The notes below the pieces were generated by a model. The model was not told where the DNA came from. It ran no database searches and worked only from the letters and a program-made list of their open reading frames with translations. The position numbers were made by a program, and so were the translations under genes. A DNA stretch of 64,000 nucleotides from an uncultured Caulobacterales bacterium (lineage in GTDB: Bacteria > Pseudomonadota > Alphaproteobacteria > Caulobacterales > Caulobacteraceae). How positions within the stretch are numbered: position 1 is the first letter of the stretch; each line of letters starts with the position of its first letter. Positions 1-9,790 of this stretch are shown piece by piece. Location: contig CAIMFV010000051.1 in assembly GCA_903840435.1 (NCBI GenBank), forward strand, positions 1 to 64,000. The letters are read 5' to 3'.

Positions 1-2
1 CG

Positions 3-566
3 GCCTCAACCATCTGGAGCCTCTTAGGTGTAGACACAGGTGCAGACATAGGAGGATCCGAAAGGAGTAACGCAAAACGGGTCCCAAACCATAACGATCA
101 ACCAGATCTACCACCACACGGGGCCAGCTGGTCGCTTACGCTTGGACGCCTGGATAAGGATTCGCGCGGCCTGTTGATCCTCTCCAATGATGGCGTGCTG
201 GCCAAGGCGGTGATTGGGCCGGACTCAGCTGTCGACAAGGCCTATCGGGTTCGCGTGACCGGGCGCCTGACGCCGGCAAAAATTGCGCAGCTGCGCCAAG
301 GCCTAAGCCTCGATGGCCGAAAGCTCCGCCCGACTCAGGTCATGCAAACCGGTCCAGACGGGCTGGACTTCACCTTGACCGAAGGCCGCAATCGCCAAAT
401 CCGTCGCATGTGCGCTCTGGTGGGCTTGACGGTGATTGACCTTTTGCGCGTCCGCATTGGGCCCATCTCTCTCTCGGGACTGGAAGAGGGGCAGTGGCGG
501 ATGATGAGCGCCACAGAGCGGGAGGCCTTGCGGTCCTGGCCATCAAGCCCGCCTTCAAGTGTCTAG
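3..566 (+). CDS. Pseudouridine synthase, RsuA/RluF family (5' end missing)
   Basis: Enzyme that isomerises uridine to pseudouridine in rRNA or tRNA; the exact target cannot be told. The frame is open to the left edge, so the start lies outside the window. The catalytic block GRLDKDSRG is encoded at 144-170 (the Asp after RL is the family nucleophile) and is followed by LLILSNDG. Near the C-terminus EGRNRQIRRMCALVG is the conserved RluE/RluF/RsuA motif, and the C-terminal sequence is closest in style to RluF. The ~45 codons before position 141 do not look like the expected N-terminal part of the catalytic domain, so that stretch may be divergent or the assembly edge may be poor. The gene ends convergently with the next one, overlapping it by 12 bases. 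Confidence 0.8.
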   Translation, partial: ASTIWSLLGVDTGADIGGSERSNAKRVPNHNDQPDLPPHGASWSLTLGRLDKDSRGLLILSNDGVLAKAVIGPDSAVDKAYRVRVTGRLTPAKIAQLRQGLSLDGRKLRPTQVMQTGPDGLDFTLTEGRNRQIRRMCALVGLTVIDLLRVRIGPISLSGLEEGQWRMMSATEREALRSWPSSPPSSV

Positions 567-1649
567 CAGCCCCCGCGCCACATTGTCTCCAATCGCCAGC
601 GACGATGTTAGACCCGGCGACTCAATTCCAAACAGCATGGCAAGTCCGGCGACGCCGTGGTGCGCGGGAAGGTCGATAAGGAAGTCGGCGACCGACCCAT
701 CGGTTGGCTTCAGCTTGGGGCGGACGCCAGCAAAATCTGGTGAGAGGCGTTCGGCGTCTAGTGCGGGCCACCAGGTTCTGATCGCGTCCGCGAACGCGTC
801 GCGTCGATTGGGGTCGACTTGATAGTTAGGCGCGTCAATCCACTCCACATCGGGGCCGAAACGTAATCCACCACCAAGATCAAGGGTCGCGTGAACGCCA
901 AGCCCGCCCCTAACCGGCATGGGATAGATCAGATGACGGAAGGGCGATTTTCCCTGCCAGCTGAAATAATTTCCCTTGGCCAGCACCTGTTCGGGAATTC
1001 GCGTCTCTGGATAGGCCGCGACCTGATGGGCCAGCTTTTGAGCCGATAGGCCCGCCGAATTGACCAGCAGATCAACCTCAAGGACGTCGTCGCCGCACGC
1101 GACGCGAAAGCCTTGCGATGTGGCTTCGGCGTGATCAACCTCGGTGCGAAAGGCTATCACACCGCCCAAATCCTCAATCTCGCCTTGCAGCGCCAGAACA
1201 AGTCCTGCTGCATCGACAATACCGCTTTCAGGGCTAAACAGCGCTGCTTCAGCTGTTAGCTCTGGCTCGAATTGGCGCGCTTGGTGAGTGTCGATGAGCT
1301 GCAGCCCCTCGACGCCATTGCCGAGCGCACGGGTGTGGAGCGCGTGGAGGGCGGCAACCTCGTCTTCTGATGTTGCAACGATCAGCTTGCCGATCTTGGC
1401 GTGGTCCACCTTGCGCTCGGTGCAATAGGCGTAAAGCTTGCGCCGCCCCTCAACGCAAAGCCGCGTCTTCAGGTGATCGGGCGCGCCATAGATGCCAGCA
1501 TGGATGACCCCAGAATTCCGCGCCGTGGTTTCAGACCCCGGGCGATCGGCTTTCTCCAGAACAATGACCTCGACGCCCCGCCGCGCCAGGGCTGCGGCTA
1601 TGGCCAGCCCAACGACGCCTGCGCCGACAATGGCGGCTTGACGCGTCAC
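555..1649 (-). CDS. FAD-dependent oxidoreductase, L-2-hydroxyglutarate oxidase (LhgO)-like
   Basis: A 364-residue DAO-superfamily flavoprotein. The N-terminus has the Rossmann FAD motif VGAGVVGLAIAAALARRG, followed by ETTARNSGVIHAGIY, typical of the LhgO/L2HGDH branch. HATLDLGGGLRFGPDVEW in the C-terminal half is also characteristic of that branch. Such enzymes oxidise L-2-hydroxyglutarate or related 2-hydroxy acids to the 2-oxo acid; the substrate here is inferred from family resemblance only. It starts two bases after the leuB stop codon, so it is almost certainly the last gene of the leu operon. That position would fit a role in clearing a promiscuous 2-hydroxyacid side product, but this is speculation. 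Confidence 0.8.
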   Translation of the reverse strand: MTRQAAIVGAGVVGLAIAAALARRGVEVIVLEKADRPGSETTARNSGVIHAGIYGAPDHLKTRLCVEGRRKLYAYCTERKVDHAKIGKLIVATSEDEVAALHALHTRALGNGVEGLQLIDTHQARQFEPELTAEAALFSPESGIVDAAGLVLALQGEIEDLGGVIAFRTEVDHAEATSQGFRVACGDDVLEVDLLVNSAGLSAQKLAHQVAAYPETRIPEQVLAKGNYFSWQGKSPFRHLIYPMPVRGGLGVHATLDLGGGLRFGPDVEWIDAPNYQVDPNRRDAFADAIRTWWPALDAERLSPDFAGVRPKLKPTDGSVADFLIDLPAHHGVAGLAMLFGIESPGLTSSLAIGDNVARGLLDT

Positions 1650-1651
1650 GC

Positions 1652-2737
1652 TCAGACCCGCTCCAACTGCTGCAAGACAGCGTCGCCCATCTCGTGGGTG
1701 GTCAGCCGCCCGCCAAGATCGGCCGTGCGCGCGCCTTGCTCCAGCGCCGCCACGACGGCGCGTTCAACGCGATCAGCATCTGCGGGGCGTCCGAGAGAAT
1801 AGCGCAGCAACATGGCGAGCGACAGGATCTGCGCCAGAGGATTGGCGAGGCCCTTGCCCGCAATGTCCGGTGCCGAACCATGGATGGGTTCATAGAGGGC
1901 CGGGCGTTTGCCGTGGGCGTCGGTCGCGCCCAAGGTCGCCGAGGGCAGCATGCCAAGGCTGCCGGTCAGCATGGAGGCAAGGTCTGATAAAAGGTCGCCA
2001 AACAAATTGCCTGTAACAATGACGTCGAACTGGCGCGGATTGCGCACCAGCTGCATAGCGCAATTGTCGGCATACATGTGCGACAGGGCGACACTCGGAA
2101 AATCCTTGGCCATGCTCTGCACGGTTTCACGCCACAAGAGGCCCGATTCCATCACGTTGGCCTTTTCGACGCTGCACAGGCGCCCTTGCCTTTGACCGGC
2201 CAGATCAAACGCGACCTCGGCAACCCGGGTGATTTCGCGAGTGTCATAGACTTCGGTATTAAAGCCGCGCCGTACGCCATCGGCCAAGGTCTCAATGCCC
2301 CGCGGTTCGCCGAAATAGACGCCACCGGTGGATTCGCGCACGATCAGGATGTCCAAACCTTGCACCACGTCTGGCTTCAAGGTCGAGGCATCGATCAGGG
2401 GGGCAAAGACGGTCGCCGGACGCAGATTGGCGAACAGGCCAAGCTCCTTGCGCAAGGTGAGAATGGCGATTTCGGGCCGATTATCGAATCCCTTGCCATC
2501 CCACTTTGGACCGCCGACGGCACCAAAAAGGATAGCGTCAGCAGACTTGGCTTTCGCCAGCGTCTCGGCACTGATCGCTGCGCCCTCGGCGTCAATGGCA
2601 GCGCCGCCGACAAGCGCCTCTTCGAGGTGAACCTCAAGACCGCGATGGGCCCGCAGCCAGTCGATCACCCGCAAGGCTTGCGCCATAACCTCTGGTCCAA
2701 TGCCGTCGCCGGGCGTGACAAGCAGCGTTTTGGTCAT
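1652..2737 (-). CDS. leuB: 3-isopropylmalate dehydrogenase
   Basis: Oxidises and decarboxylates (2R,3S)-3-isopropylmalate to 2-oxoisocaproate with NAD+, the third step specific to leucine synthesis; cytosolic homodimer. At 361 residues it has normal family length. It begins TKTLLVTPGDGIGPEVM and carries VRESTGGVYFGEPRG, the substrate-recognition segment of isopropylmalate dehydrogenases. GNLFGDLLSDLASMLTGSLG carries the metal-binding aspartates, and EPIHGSAPDIAGKG lies near the C-terminus. It sits three bases after leuD and two before the FAD oxidoreductase, in the order leuA-leuC-leuD-leuB. Confidence 0.97.
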   Translation of the reverse strand: MTKTLLVTPGDGIGPEVMAQALRVIDWLRAHRGLEVHLEEALVGGAAIDAEGAAISAETLAKAKSADAILFGAVGGPKWDGKGFDNRPEIAILTLRKELGLFANLRPATVFAPLIDASTLKPDVVQGLDILIVRESTGGVYFGEPRGIETLADGVRRGFNTEVYDTREITRVAEVAFDLAGQRQGRLCSVEKANVMESGLLWRETVQSMAKDFPSVALSHMYADNCAMQLVRNPRQFDVIVTGNLFGDLLSDLASMLTGSLGMLPSATLGATDAHGKRPALYEPIHGSAPDIAGKGLANPLAQILSLAMLLRYSLGRPADADRVERAVVAALEQGARTADLGGRLTTHEMGDAVLQQLERV

Positions 2738-2740
2738 GGA

Positions 2741-3367
2741 TCAGCTCTCAAGGTGAACGATGGGGCGCCAGGGTTCAGCCGTGGTGCGCAGCGCTTCAAA
2801 GGTGTCGATGGCCTGGCCATGGGTCAGCGTGTCTGTGATTTCGTCGCGGCCTTCAAGGAGGATCTGCCGACGTCCAGGGTCGATCTCAAAGGCGATTTCT
2901 TCGCCATTGGCCCGCACCACCACCTGTCGCTCCAGGTCAACCGTCACCCGCGCATTGGCGCCGAGGCCGGTTTCCTCCATCAGCGCATCACAGACCGCCC
3001 GCGGCAAGGCGAGGGGGAGAATGCCGTTTTTGAAGCAATTATTGTAAAAAATATCGGCAAAGCTTGGCGCGATGACACAGCGCACACCAAAATCCGCCAA
3101 GGCCCAAGGGGCATGTTCGCGTGAGGAGCCGCAGCCGAAATTATCCAGCGCAATGAGAATTTCGGCCTGCCGGTAGGGCGCGCGGTTGAGCACGAAATCA
3201 GGCCGTTCCTGGCCGTCTGCATCATAACGCAGGCCCGCAAAAAGGCTTTTGCCCAGTCCAGCCCGGGTCAAGGTTTTCAAAAAACGCGCGGGGATGATTT
3301 GGTCGGTGTCGATATTGGCCACCGGCAGGGGGGCTGCGATCCCGGTCAGGGTGGTAAAGGCCTGCAT
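2741..3367 (-). CDS. leuD: 3-isopropylmalate dehydratase small subunit
   Basis: The swivelling small subunit that pairs with LeuC to isomerise 2-isopropylmalate to 3-isopropylmalate. The start chosen (ATG at 3365-3367) gives 208 residues beginning [20 protein letters not shown], which matches the family. A longer frame upstream only reads antisense to the 3' end of leuC. The [14 protein letters not shown] motif and the [11 protein letters not shown] loop, which delivers the arginine/serine that contacts substrate in aconitase-like enzymes, are present. The start codon shares one base with the leuC stop (TGATG), which points to translational coupling and fits an obligate two-subunit enzyme. 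Confidence 0.97.
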   Translation of the reverse strand: MQAFTTLTGIAAPLPVANIDTDQIIPARFLKTLTRAGLGKSLFAGLRYDADGQERPDFVLNRAPYRQAEILIALDNFGCGSSREHAPWALADFGVRCVIAPSFADIFYNNCFKNGILPLALPRAVCDALMEETGLGANARVTVDLERQVVVRANGEEIAFEIDPGRRQILLEGRDEITDTLTHGQAIDTFEALRTTAEPWRPIVHLES

Positions 3368-4788
3368 CACAAAAACTCCCGGCAGTCGACAATGCAGCCC
3401 GAAACCGCTGCTGCCGCCGCCATGGCGGGCGAGGCCAGATGGGTGCGGCCACCAGGACCTTGTCGACCTTCGAAATTGCGGTTCGAGGTCGAGATGCACC
3501 TTTGGCCAGGCGTCAGCTTGTCCTCATTCATGCCAAGGCACATGGAGCACCCCGGGTCGCGCCATTCAAACCCAGCGTTGACCAAGATCTTGTCGAGCCC
3601 TTCAGCCTCGGCCGCTGCCTTCACAAGACCCGATCCCGGCACCACCAACGCCCGTACGCCATCGGCGACCTTGCGATCCTTGGCCACCTTTGCCGCCTCG
3701 CGGATGTCCTCCAATCGGGCATTGGTGCACGAGCCAATAAAGACCACATCAACCGGCGTGCCGATCAAGGGACCGGGCTTTAGGCCCATATAGTCGAGCA
3801 TGCGTTGACGGGTGGCTTGGGCGGCGGGGTCGCTCAGAGTTGCGGGCGAGGGGGCTTCGCCGGTTACCGGCACAACGGCTTCCGGCGAGGTGCCCCAGGT
3901 GATCATCGGTGCGATCTTGGCCGCGTCGAGTGTGACCTCGTGATCAAAAACAGCGTCGGGGTCGGAGACGAGGTTTGCCCAATAGGCCTTGGCCGTCGCA
4001 AAATCCTCACCCTTGGGGGCCATGGGTCGGCCTTCGACATAGGCAAAGGTTGTGTCGTCGGGGGCCACCAAACCGGCGCGCGCGCCGCTTTCAATCGCCA
4101 TATTACAGAGCGTCATGCGACCCGCCATTGAGAGGGCGCGCACGGCCTCTCCGGCATATTCGATCACATAGCCTGTACCGCCGCCCGTGCCGATCTCACC
4201 GATTATATAGAGGGCGAGATCCTTGGCAGTGACACCAAAGCCCAAGGCGCCGTCGACGGTCACGCGCATGGTCTTAGACTTGAGCTGAACGAGCGTTTGG
4301 GTGGCGAGCACATGCTCGACCTCCGAGGTGCCAATACCAAAGGCGAGCGCGCCAAGCGCGCCATGGGTGGCGGTATGGCTGTCGCCGCAGACAATGGTCA
4401 TGCCGGGCAGACTTGCGCCAAGCTCTGGCCCAATAATGTGGACAATGCCTTGGCGGCGATCGGCAAGCGGGATGAAGGGCACACCGAACTCGGCGACATT
4501 CTTCACCAAGGTTTCAACCTGCAACCGGCTCTCGGGATCGGAAATCTCCTGATCGCGATTGGCGGTCGGCACATTGTGATCGGGCACGGCCAAGGTGGCG
4601 TCAGGCCTGCGCACCTTGCGGCCATTGACCCGCAAGCCCTCAAAGGCCTGCGGGCTTGTCACTTCGTGCACCAGATGGCGGTCGATATAGAGAAGCGCCG
4701 CGCCGCTCGCCAGCGTCTCTACATGGTGGGCGTCCCAGATCTTGTCGAATAAGGTCTTAGGCGCGCCCGTCAAAGCCGATGCGGTCAT
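3367..4788 (-). CDS. leuC: 3-isopropylmalate dehydratase large subunit
   Basis: The [4Fe-4S]-containing catalytic subunit of isopropylmalate isomerase, 473 residues, of aconitase type. The three cluster cysteines lie in [17 protein letters not shown] and [13 protein letters not shown]. The N-terminal DKIWDAHHV and the [19 protein letters not shown] segment are diagnostic. It overlaps the leuA stop by four bases (ATGA) and the leuD start by one, so leuA, leuC and leuD are translationally coupled. Standard cytosolic leucine-biosynthesis enzyme; no missing residues noticed. Confidence 0.97.
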   Translation of the reverse strand: MTASALTGAPKTLFDKIWDAHHVETLASGAALLYIDRHLVHEVTSPQAFEGLRVNGRKVRRPDATLAVPDHNVPTANRDQEISDPESRLQVETLVKNVAEFGVPFIPLADRRQGIVHIIGPELGASLPGMTIVCGDSHTATHGALGALAFGIGTSEVEHVLATQTLVQLKSKTMRVTVDGALGFGVTAKDLALYIIGEIGTGGGTGYVIEYAGEAVRALSMAGRMTLCNMAIESGARAGLVAPDDTTFAYVEGRPMAPKGEDFATAKAYWANLVSDPDAVFDHEVTLDAAKIAPMITWGTSPEAVVPVTGEAPSPATLSDPAAQATRQRMLDYMGLKPGPLIGTPVDVVFIGSCTNARLEDIREAAKVAKDRKVADGVRALVVPGSGLVKAAAEAEGLDKILVNAGFEWRDPGCSMCLGMNEDKLTPGQRCISTSNRNFEGRQGPGGRTHLASPAMAAAAAVSGCIVDCREFL

Positions 4789-6368
4789 GCGGTCAGGAAG
4801 GCGGGTGACAATTGGATGGTGCGCTCGCGCTTGGCGATCAGCTTGTTCAAGGCGTGCACATAGGCCCGTGACGCCGAAACAATCGTATCGGTATCGGCCC
4901 CTTGCCCGTCAACGATACGACCGTCTTCCTCAAGCCGAACTGTGGTGCGGGCTTGGGCATCCGCGCCCTCGGTAATGGCATTTATGGCGAACAGATTGAG
5001 CGAGGCCTCGTGCGGGAAAACCGCGCGAATGGCGTTAAACGCTGCATGCACCGCACCATCACCAAAGCCTGTCTCAGTCCGGTCAACACCATCGACCTTC
5101 AAGGTAATGGTGGCCTTGGACTTACCGTCGGAATGAGCCTCAGCGGTCAATTCGACCAGATGAATCCGGCCTTGGGCTTCTGCCGCCGTTTCATCGACCA
5201 AGGCCTCAATATCCTCGTCATAAATGGTCTTTTTGCGGTCGGCCAATTCCTTGAAGCGGGAAAAGGCCTCGTCAATCGCGGCTTGCGGCAGCTCGCCATA
5301 GCCCAGCGTTGCAAGCTTGTCCTTAAAAGCGGCGCGGCCGGAGTGTTTGCCAAGAATGAGGCTCGACTTGGCCCAGCCAACGCTTTCTGGGGTCATGATT
5401 TCGTAGGTCAGCGCGTTTTTCAACACACCGTCCTGGTGAATGCCTGCCTCGTGGGCAAATGCGTTACGTCCGACGATTGCCTTGTTGGGTTGCACGTCAA
5501 AGCCGGTAATGGCGGAGAGGAGCTTAGACGCCTTCAAGATCTGCCGGGTGTCGACATTGATCTTATAGGGCAGGGCGTCGGGCCGGGTGCGGATCGCCAT
5601 GGCGATTTCTTCAATGGCGGTATTGCCGGCACGCTCGCCTATGCCATTGATGGCGCCTTCAACCTGACGCCCCCCGGCGCCCAAAGCCGCCAAGCTGTTG
5701 GCGACGGCCAAGCCCAAGTCATTGTGGCAATGGGCCGACAAGATTACGCCGTCGGCGCCCGGAACGCGGGCCAAGATGTCGGAGAACATCCGCGCATAGT
5801 CGCTTGGCAGGGTGTAGCCGACCGTATCGGGCAGATTGATCGTGGTTGCGCCCGCTTCAATTGCCGCCTCGACGGCGCGGCACAGAAAATCTGGATCGGT
5901 GCGGGCCGCATCCTCAGCTGACCATTCAACGTCTTCTGAATAGTTGCGCGCCAGTTTGACCGAGCCCTTGATGGTTTCGATCACCTGATCCGGCGCCATG
6001 CGCAGCTTGGCCGCCATATGCAGTTCAGACGTGGCGATGAAGGTGTGGATGCGACGACGGCGAGCGCCTTGCAGCGCCTCTGCACAGCGCTCAATATCAC
6101 CAGGCGCTGCGCGACAGAGGCCCGCAATGACCGGGCCAGTGACGGCCACCGCCACGCGGCGCACGCTCTCAAAGTCGTTCGGCGAGGCGGCGGGAAAGCC
6201 CGCCTCCATCACATCAACGCCGAGTTGCGCCAGGGCCTGAGCCATGCGGATTTTTTCATCCGAGGTCATGGAAAAGCCCGGCGCCTGTTCGCCGTCGCGC
6301 AAGGTGGTGTCGAACAATATAATTTGGTTGTCGGCCAATTTGCCGAAACTTGGATGGGTGATGCTCAT
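4785..6368 (-). CDS. leuA: 2-isopropylmalate synthase
   Basis: Condenses acetyl-CoA with 2-oxoisovalerate, the committed and leucine-inhibited step. At 527 residues it has the usual long form with a C-terminal allosteric (LeuA dimer) domain, the last ~130 residues. The N-terminus has [17 protein letters not shown] with the metal-binding Asp. [13 protein letters not shown] supplies two metal-ligand histidines, and [14 protein letters not shown] is the catalytic loop. It is first in the leuA-C-D-B operon. About 120 bases separate its start from the stop of a short leucine-codon-rich leader (see 6488-6604), suggesting attenuation control in addition to feedback inhibition. Confidence 0.97.
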   Translation of the reverse strand: MSITHPSFGKLADNQIILFDTTLRDGEQAPGFSMTSDEKIRMAQALAQLGVDVMEAGFPAASPNDFESVRRVAVAVTGPVIAGLCRAAPGDIERCAEALQGARRRRIHTFIATSELHMAAKLRMAPDQVIETIKGSVKLARNYSEDVEWSAEDAARTDPDFLCRAVEAAIEAGATTINLPDTVGYTLPSDYARMFSDILARVPGADGVILSAHCHNDLGLAVANSLAALGAGGRQVEGAINGIGERAGNTAIEEIAMAIRTRPDALPYKINVDTRQILKASKLLSAITGFDVQPNKAIVGRNAFAHEAGIHQDGVLKNALTYEIMTPESVGWAKSSLILGKHSGRAAFKDKLATLGYGELPQAAIDEAFSRFKELADRKKTIYDEDIEALVDETAAEAQGRIHLVELTAEAHSDGKSKATITLKVDGVDRTETGFGDGAVHAAFNAIRAVFPHEASLNLFAINAITEGADAQARTTVRLEEDGRIVDGQGADTDTIVSASRAYVHALNKLIAKRERTIQLSPAFLTA

Positions 6369-6430
6369 GGCGGACGCCTTAGCTTAAGATCAAAAGGGGT
6401 TTGGCGAGGTAAAAGACTAACCCCCGAACC

Positions 6431-6481
6431 GGCGGCTCTGCCGCCAACGTGTCATCCACGTTCTGGCGCAACGCCCAGCGT
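6431..6481 (-). promoter_or_regulatory. Competing hairpins of the leu leader (attenuator region)
   Basis: Between the leader-peptide stop and leuA, three consecutive stem-loops can be drawn on the minus strand. The first is an imperfect hairpin over 6458-6481 (outer ACG/CGT, inner CTGG/CCAG). The second is a perfect 6-bp stem, AACGTG/CACGTT, at 6446-6462. The third is a perfect GGCGGC/GCCGCC stem at 6431-6445. The first two share 6458-6462 and cannot form together, as expected of anti-terminator/terminator switching. The last hairpin is followed by a short CTTTT only after about 15 bases, so the terminator itself is not textbook. Confidence 0.5.
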
Positions 6482-6487
6482 CCCGGC

Positions 6488-6604
6488 TCAGGGGCGAACT
6501 AGTCGCACCCGGCCTAGAGATAGGCTTAGCAGCGCACGCTCCGCCCAAGCCGAAAATCTCGGCTGAGTCGCAAAGGACAAGGAAGGGGCGGCGGCGGTAG
6601 ACAT
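6488..6604 (-). CDS. leuA leader peptide (putative attenuator)
   Basis: A 38-codon reading frame too short for ordinary gene finding, starting at ATG 6604 on the minus strand, 119 bases before leuA. After an Ala/Ser-rich start the peptide contains ALLSLSLGRVRLV, whose codons are CTG CTA AGC CTA TCT CTA ... CTA. There are six leucines in all, and four use CTA, normally the rarest Leu codon in a GC-rich genome. Clustered rare leucine codons just before a set of competing hairpins are the hallmark of a leucine leader peptide: ribosomes would stall there when charged tRNA-Leu is low. Position, strand and codon content are seen directly; the regulatory role is inferred. Confidence 0.7.
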   Translation of the reverse strand: MSTAAAPSLSFATQPRFSAWAERALLSLSLGRVRLVRP

Positions 6605-6742
6605 AGGGCTTCTCTAACCTGGTTTTAGCGCAAGCTTCAACCCCAAAGCGCTGGGTTTGGTGCCGCTTGGCGCAAAATCCTTGCCTTTTTTGGCGCGGAT
6701 GTCTTGGTCTCGCCGTCAAGCCGGGTTAGCAGCAAGGCCGTC

Positions 6743-7897
6743 ATGACCGAACCCGTCTCTCCTGCCCAGTCGGCGTTAATATCTGCCAAGACCGTCGTTC
6801 TGAAGATCGGCTCGGCTCTGGTGGTTGACCCGCGCCTTGGCGTGGCGGACGGGGTATGGCTGGCCGAACTGGCGCAGGACATCGCCAGATTGCGCCGACG
6901 TGGCCAAACTGTGGTGGTGGTGTCGTCGGGGGCGGTGGCTTTGGGAAAGCGCCGGCTTGGCCTGAAGCGCAAGCGGCTCGATCTTGATCAGAAGCAGGCT
7001 GCTGCTGCGGCCGGGCAAAGCCTTTTGATGCGGGCCTGGGAAGAGGCGCTCGAACCCCAAGGTCTCGGGGTGGCGCAAATCCTCCTGACCCGCGATGATA
7101 CAGAGGTGCGGCGTCGCTGGTTGAATGCGCGGGCCACCTTTACGACCTTGCTTGATTTAGGCGCTGTGCCGGTGGTCAACGAAAATGACACGGTCGCCAC
7201 AGAAGAAATTCGCTATGGCGATAATGACCGGCTGGCCGCGCGGGTGGCCCAGATGGTGTCGGCTGATCTCTTGGTGCTGTTGTCCGATGTCGATGGTCTC
7301 TATTCCGCCGACCCCCGGCGCGACCCTTCGGCAACCCACTTCGCCCATGTCAAAGAATTGACCGACCAGGTAGATCTGATGGCCGAAGGGGCTAATCGCG
7401 ATGCCGGCCTCGGCACAGGCGGCATGGCAACCAAGATTGCGGCGGCGCGTATTGCTGCCGATGCAGGTTGTGCCACCCTGATCGGCCTTGGACGCCCGCC
7501 ATCGGGGGGAGGGCCGTTGGCCGCCCTCGAGGCTGGGCAAAAATCAACCTTAATCAATGCAAGAGAAACGCCGCTCGCCGCCTATAAACAATGGATTGCC
7601 GGGGCCATCGCGCCGGCCGGCGAAATCCATATCGACGCCGGTGCCGCCGCCGCCCTGACCAGTGGCAAGAGCCTCTTGCCCTCTGGAGTCACCCATATTG
7701 TCGGCGCCTTTGATAAGGGCGATGCGGTCGTGGTGCGCGATGCCGAGGGCCGAGAAATCGCCCGTGGTCTCACAAGCTATGATTCAGACGCCGCCCGACT
7801 TATAAAAGGCCTTCGCTCCGACGCGCTGGAAAAGGCGCTCGGCTATGCCGGGCGTCCGGCCCTGATCCATCGCGATGATTTGGTCCTAAGGTCATGA
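6743..7897 (+). CDS. proB: Glutamate 5-kinase
   Basis: Phosphorylates glutamate in the first step of proline synthesis. An N-terminal amino-acid-kinase domain ([11 protein letters not shown], then [49 protein letters not shown]) is followed by a C-terminal PUA domain (from about residue 280), giving 384 residues, the normal two-domain length. ATG 6743 is preferred over an in-frame start 39 bases upstream because the family begins just before this point and AAGG lies a few bases before it. The stop overlaps the proA start by four bases (ATGA). It is divergent from the leu operon, sharing the ~140 bp upstream region with the leader. Confidence 0.96.
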   Translation: MTEPVSPAQSALISAKTVVLKIGSALVVDPRLGVADGVWLAELAQDIARLRRRGQTVVVVSSGAVALGKRRLGLKRKRLDLDQKQAAAAAGQSLLMRAWEEALEPQGLGVAQILLTRDDTEVRRRWLNARATFTTLLDLGAVPVVNENDTVATEEIRYGDNDRLAARVAQMVSADLLVLLSDVDGLYSADPRRDPSATHFAHVKELTDQVDLMAEGANRDAGLGTGGMATKIAAARIAADAGCATLIGLGRPPSGGGPLAALEAGQKSTLINARETPLAAYKQWIAGAIAPAGEIHIDAGAAAALTSGKSLLPSGVTHIVGAFDKGDAVVVRDAEGREIARGLTSYDSDAARLIKGLRSDALEKALGYAGRPALIHRDDLVLRS

Positions 7898-9171
7898 CTT
7901 TCCTCCTACCGGAAGGCTCGCTCGAAAAAGACATGCTGGCCTTAGGCGCGGCGGCCCGGTCGGCGGCGGCGGTTGTTCGCGACGCGTCGCCCGACCAAAG
8001 GTCTGCGGCCATTGCCGCCATGGCGCGCCACATCCGCGCCTGCGCCTCCGATATTCTGGCCGCCAATCGCCGCGACCTCGATGCGGCGCGGACACGCTTG
8101 ACCGGTCCAGAGCTCGATCGGCTGGCGCTGGATGCGGCGCGGCTAGAGGGGCTCAGCCATGCGATTGCAGCCATTGCTGCCCAGCCTGATCCTGTCGGCG
8201 CTGAAATCGCCCGCTGGCGTCAGCCCAACGGCCTCGACATCGCGCGCGTACGCACCCCGATTGGCGTGCTCGCGGTTATTTATGAGAGCCGCCCCAATGT
8301 GACCGCCGACGCGGCGGCCCTCGCCATTCGCTCCGGCAATGCCGTAATCTTACGCGGCGGCTCTGAATGTCTGGCGACCAGCCTTGCGCTCCACCGGGCG
8401 ATTGAACAGGGGCTTGAGGAAGCGGGATTGCCCAAAGCCTCTGTCTCCATGGTTCCGACAGCAGATCGCGCTGCGGTCGGACTGATGTTGCAGGGTCTGA
8501 ACGGGAGTATCGATCTCTTGATCCCGCGCGGCGGCAAGAGTTTGGTCGCCAGGGTCAAGGCTGATGCACGCGTCGCGGTCTTGGGTCATTTGGAAGGCTT
8601 GAACCACGTCTATGTTCACGCCAGCGCTGACCCGGCAAAGGCAAGCGCAGTCGTGGTCAACGCCAAGATGCGCCGGGTCAGTGTTTGCGGCGCGGCAGAA
8701 ACCTTGCTGATCGATGCTGTGGTCGCGCCGCAGCTTTTACCAAGGCTTGCCGAAGACCTGCACGCAGCGGGCTGTCGCCTCCGAGGCGATGCCCGCGCCC
8801 GCACCCTCGTGCCGGGCATGGAGGCAGCCAGCGACGCCGATTGGACCACCGAGTACTTGGCCCCCATTCTGGCCGTGCGGGTGGTGGATGGACTGGAGGC
8901 CGCCATTGAGCACATCGCGCGCTACGGCTCTGGCCACACCGACGCGATTGTCACCGAGGATGCCGTGGCGGCGGAGGCATTTTTGAACCGAGTCGATTCG
9001 GCCATCGTGCTCTGGAACGCCTCGACCCAGTTCGCCGACGGCGGGGAATTTGGCTTCGGGGCCGAAATCGGCATTGCCACTGACAAGCTCCATGCGCGCG
9101 GACCGGTGGGCGCTGAACAACTGACCAGCTTTAAATATATGGTGCGAGGGACGGGACAGGTTCGCCCCTAG
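7894..9171 (+). CDS. proA: Gamma-glutamyl phosphate reductase
   Basis: Reduces gamma-glutamyl phosphate to glutamate semialdehyde with NADPH, the second proline step, channelled from ProB. 425 residues, aldehyde-dehydrogenase fold. [20 protein letters not shown] and [12 protein letters not shown] are family signatures. The catalytic cysteine lies in [15 protein letters not shown], and the C-terminal end reads [18 protein letters not shown]. Coupled to proB by a 4-base overlap. Complete and unremarkable. Confidence 0.97.
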   Translation: MTFLLPEGSLEKDMLALGAAARSAAAVVRDASPDQRSAAIAAMARHIRACASDILAANRRDLDAARTRLTGPELDRLALDAARLEGLSHAIAAIAAQPDPVGAEIARWRQPNGLDIARVRTPIGVLAVIYESRPNVTADAAALAIRSGNAVILRGGSECLATSLALHRAIEQGLEEAGLPKASVSMVPTADRAAVGLMLQGLNGSIDLLIPRGGKSLVARVKADARVAVLGHLEGLNHVYVHASADPAKASAVVVNAKMRRVSVCGAAETLLIDAVVAPQLLPRLAEDLHAAGCRLRGDARARTLVPGMEAASDADWTTEYLAPILAVRVVDGLEAAIEHIARYGSGHTDAIVTEDAVAAEAFLNRVDSAIVLWNASTQFADGGEFGFGAEIGIATDKLHARGPVGAEQLTSFKYMVRGTGQVRP

Positions 9172-9203
9172 GTCTAGCCGACAGGAACTGAGGAGCGTGC
9201 GGC

Positions 9204-9668
9204 GTGGGTGTTGCGTTTAAGGACCGTCAGCCAGTGCGGATGGTGGCGCTCGTGCACGAGGGCGCGCCGCACGAGCTTAAACGTAGCTTCGATGCGCTTG
9301 TCGCCTGGGCTGGCCCCAAAGGCCTGTTGCAACAAAGTCGGCAGGCGCTGGCGCTCTATCTCACCAATATGATGACCACCCCAGTGGCCGACCAACGCAG
9401 CTATGCGGGGTTTATTTTGGAGGAGGGCGAAGTCGTTACGCCCGAGGCCCCGTTTCTCGAGGTGACTGTCCCCGGCGGCCGTCACGCCATGACGCTTTAT
9501 CGCGGTCCCTATGCCGAGATCGGGGTGGGATGGCGCGAAGTCTATGCAGCCATTGCCGCTCACGGCGAGACGCCTGCCAACCAACCGCCGTTCGAAATCA
9601 ATCTCAACAATCCCCGCACGACGCCGCCGGAGGACCTATTGACGGAAATCTGGGTTCCCCTGGCTTAA
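9204..9668 (+). CDS. GyrI-like small-molecule-binding domain protein
   Basis: A 154-residue stand-alone GyrI-like/AraC-effector-binding-type domain. The internal segment ARHAMTLYRGPY-like (here GRHAMTLYRGPYAEIGVGW) and the closing TPPEDLLTEIWVPLA are typical of this fold, which binds hydrophobic ligands or, in SbmC/GyrI, DNA gyrase. The function cannot be assigned beyond the fold. The start is GTG 9204, preceded by GAGGAG at a good distance. It may ride on the proBA transcript (32-base gap). Its last ~36 coding bases and the ~40 bases after the stop recur at 10743-10821. Confidence 0.75.
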   Translation: MGVAFKDRQPVRMVALVHEGAPHELKRSFDALVAWAGPKGLLQQSRQALALYLTNMMTTPVADQRSYAGFILEEGEVVTPEAPFLEVTVPGGRHAMTLYRGPYAEIGVGWREVYAAIAAHGETPANQPPFEINLNNPRTTPPEDLLTEIWVPLA

Positions 9669-9710
9669 GCGAGGGGGGTGAAGCTCTGGAGTCCCGCGTT
9701 CACCGAAAAC
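9632..9710 (+). repeat. Duplicated 3' end of the GyrI-like gene, copy 1 (native)
   Basis: These bases, covering the last ~12 codons, the stop and the following ~40 bases of the GyrI-like gene, are repeated at 10743-10821 with roughly 80-85 % identity by eye, including the same stop position. They mark the left end of the first unit of a tandem duplication (9632-10742). Confidence 0.75.
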
Positions 9711-9790
9711 AGAGGATATCGTAGAAGACGTATACAAAATGCCGTTCATCCTGGCGGAGTCCGGGGTCTCGAAGTCGCTCCGTATTGGGG

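Noticed and set aside
2078-3124. Long plus-strand open frame across leuB and leuD
   Set aside because: It is antisense to two well-recognised enzymes and its translation resembles no protein; typical high-GC shadow frame.
4902-5921. Long plus-strand open frame inside leuA
   Set aside because: Antisense shadow of leuA, explained by codon bias in GC-rich coding DNA.
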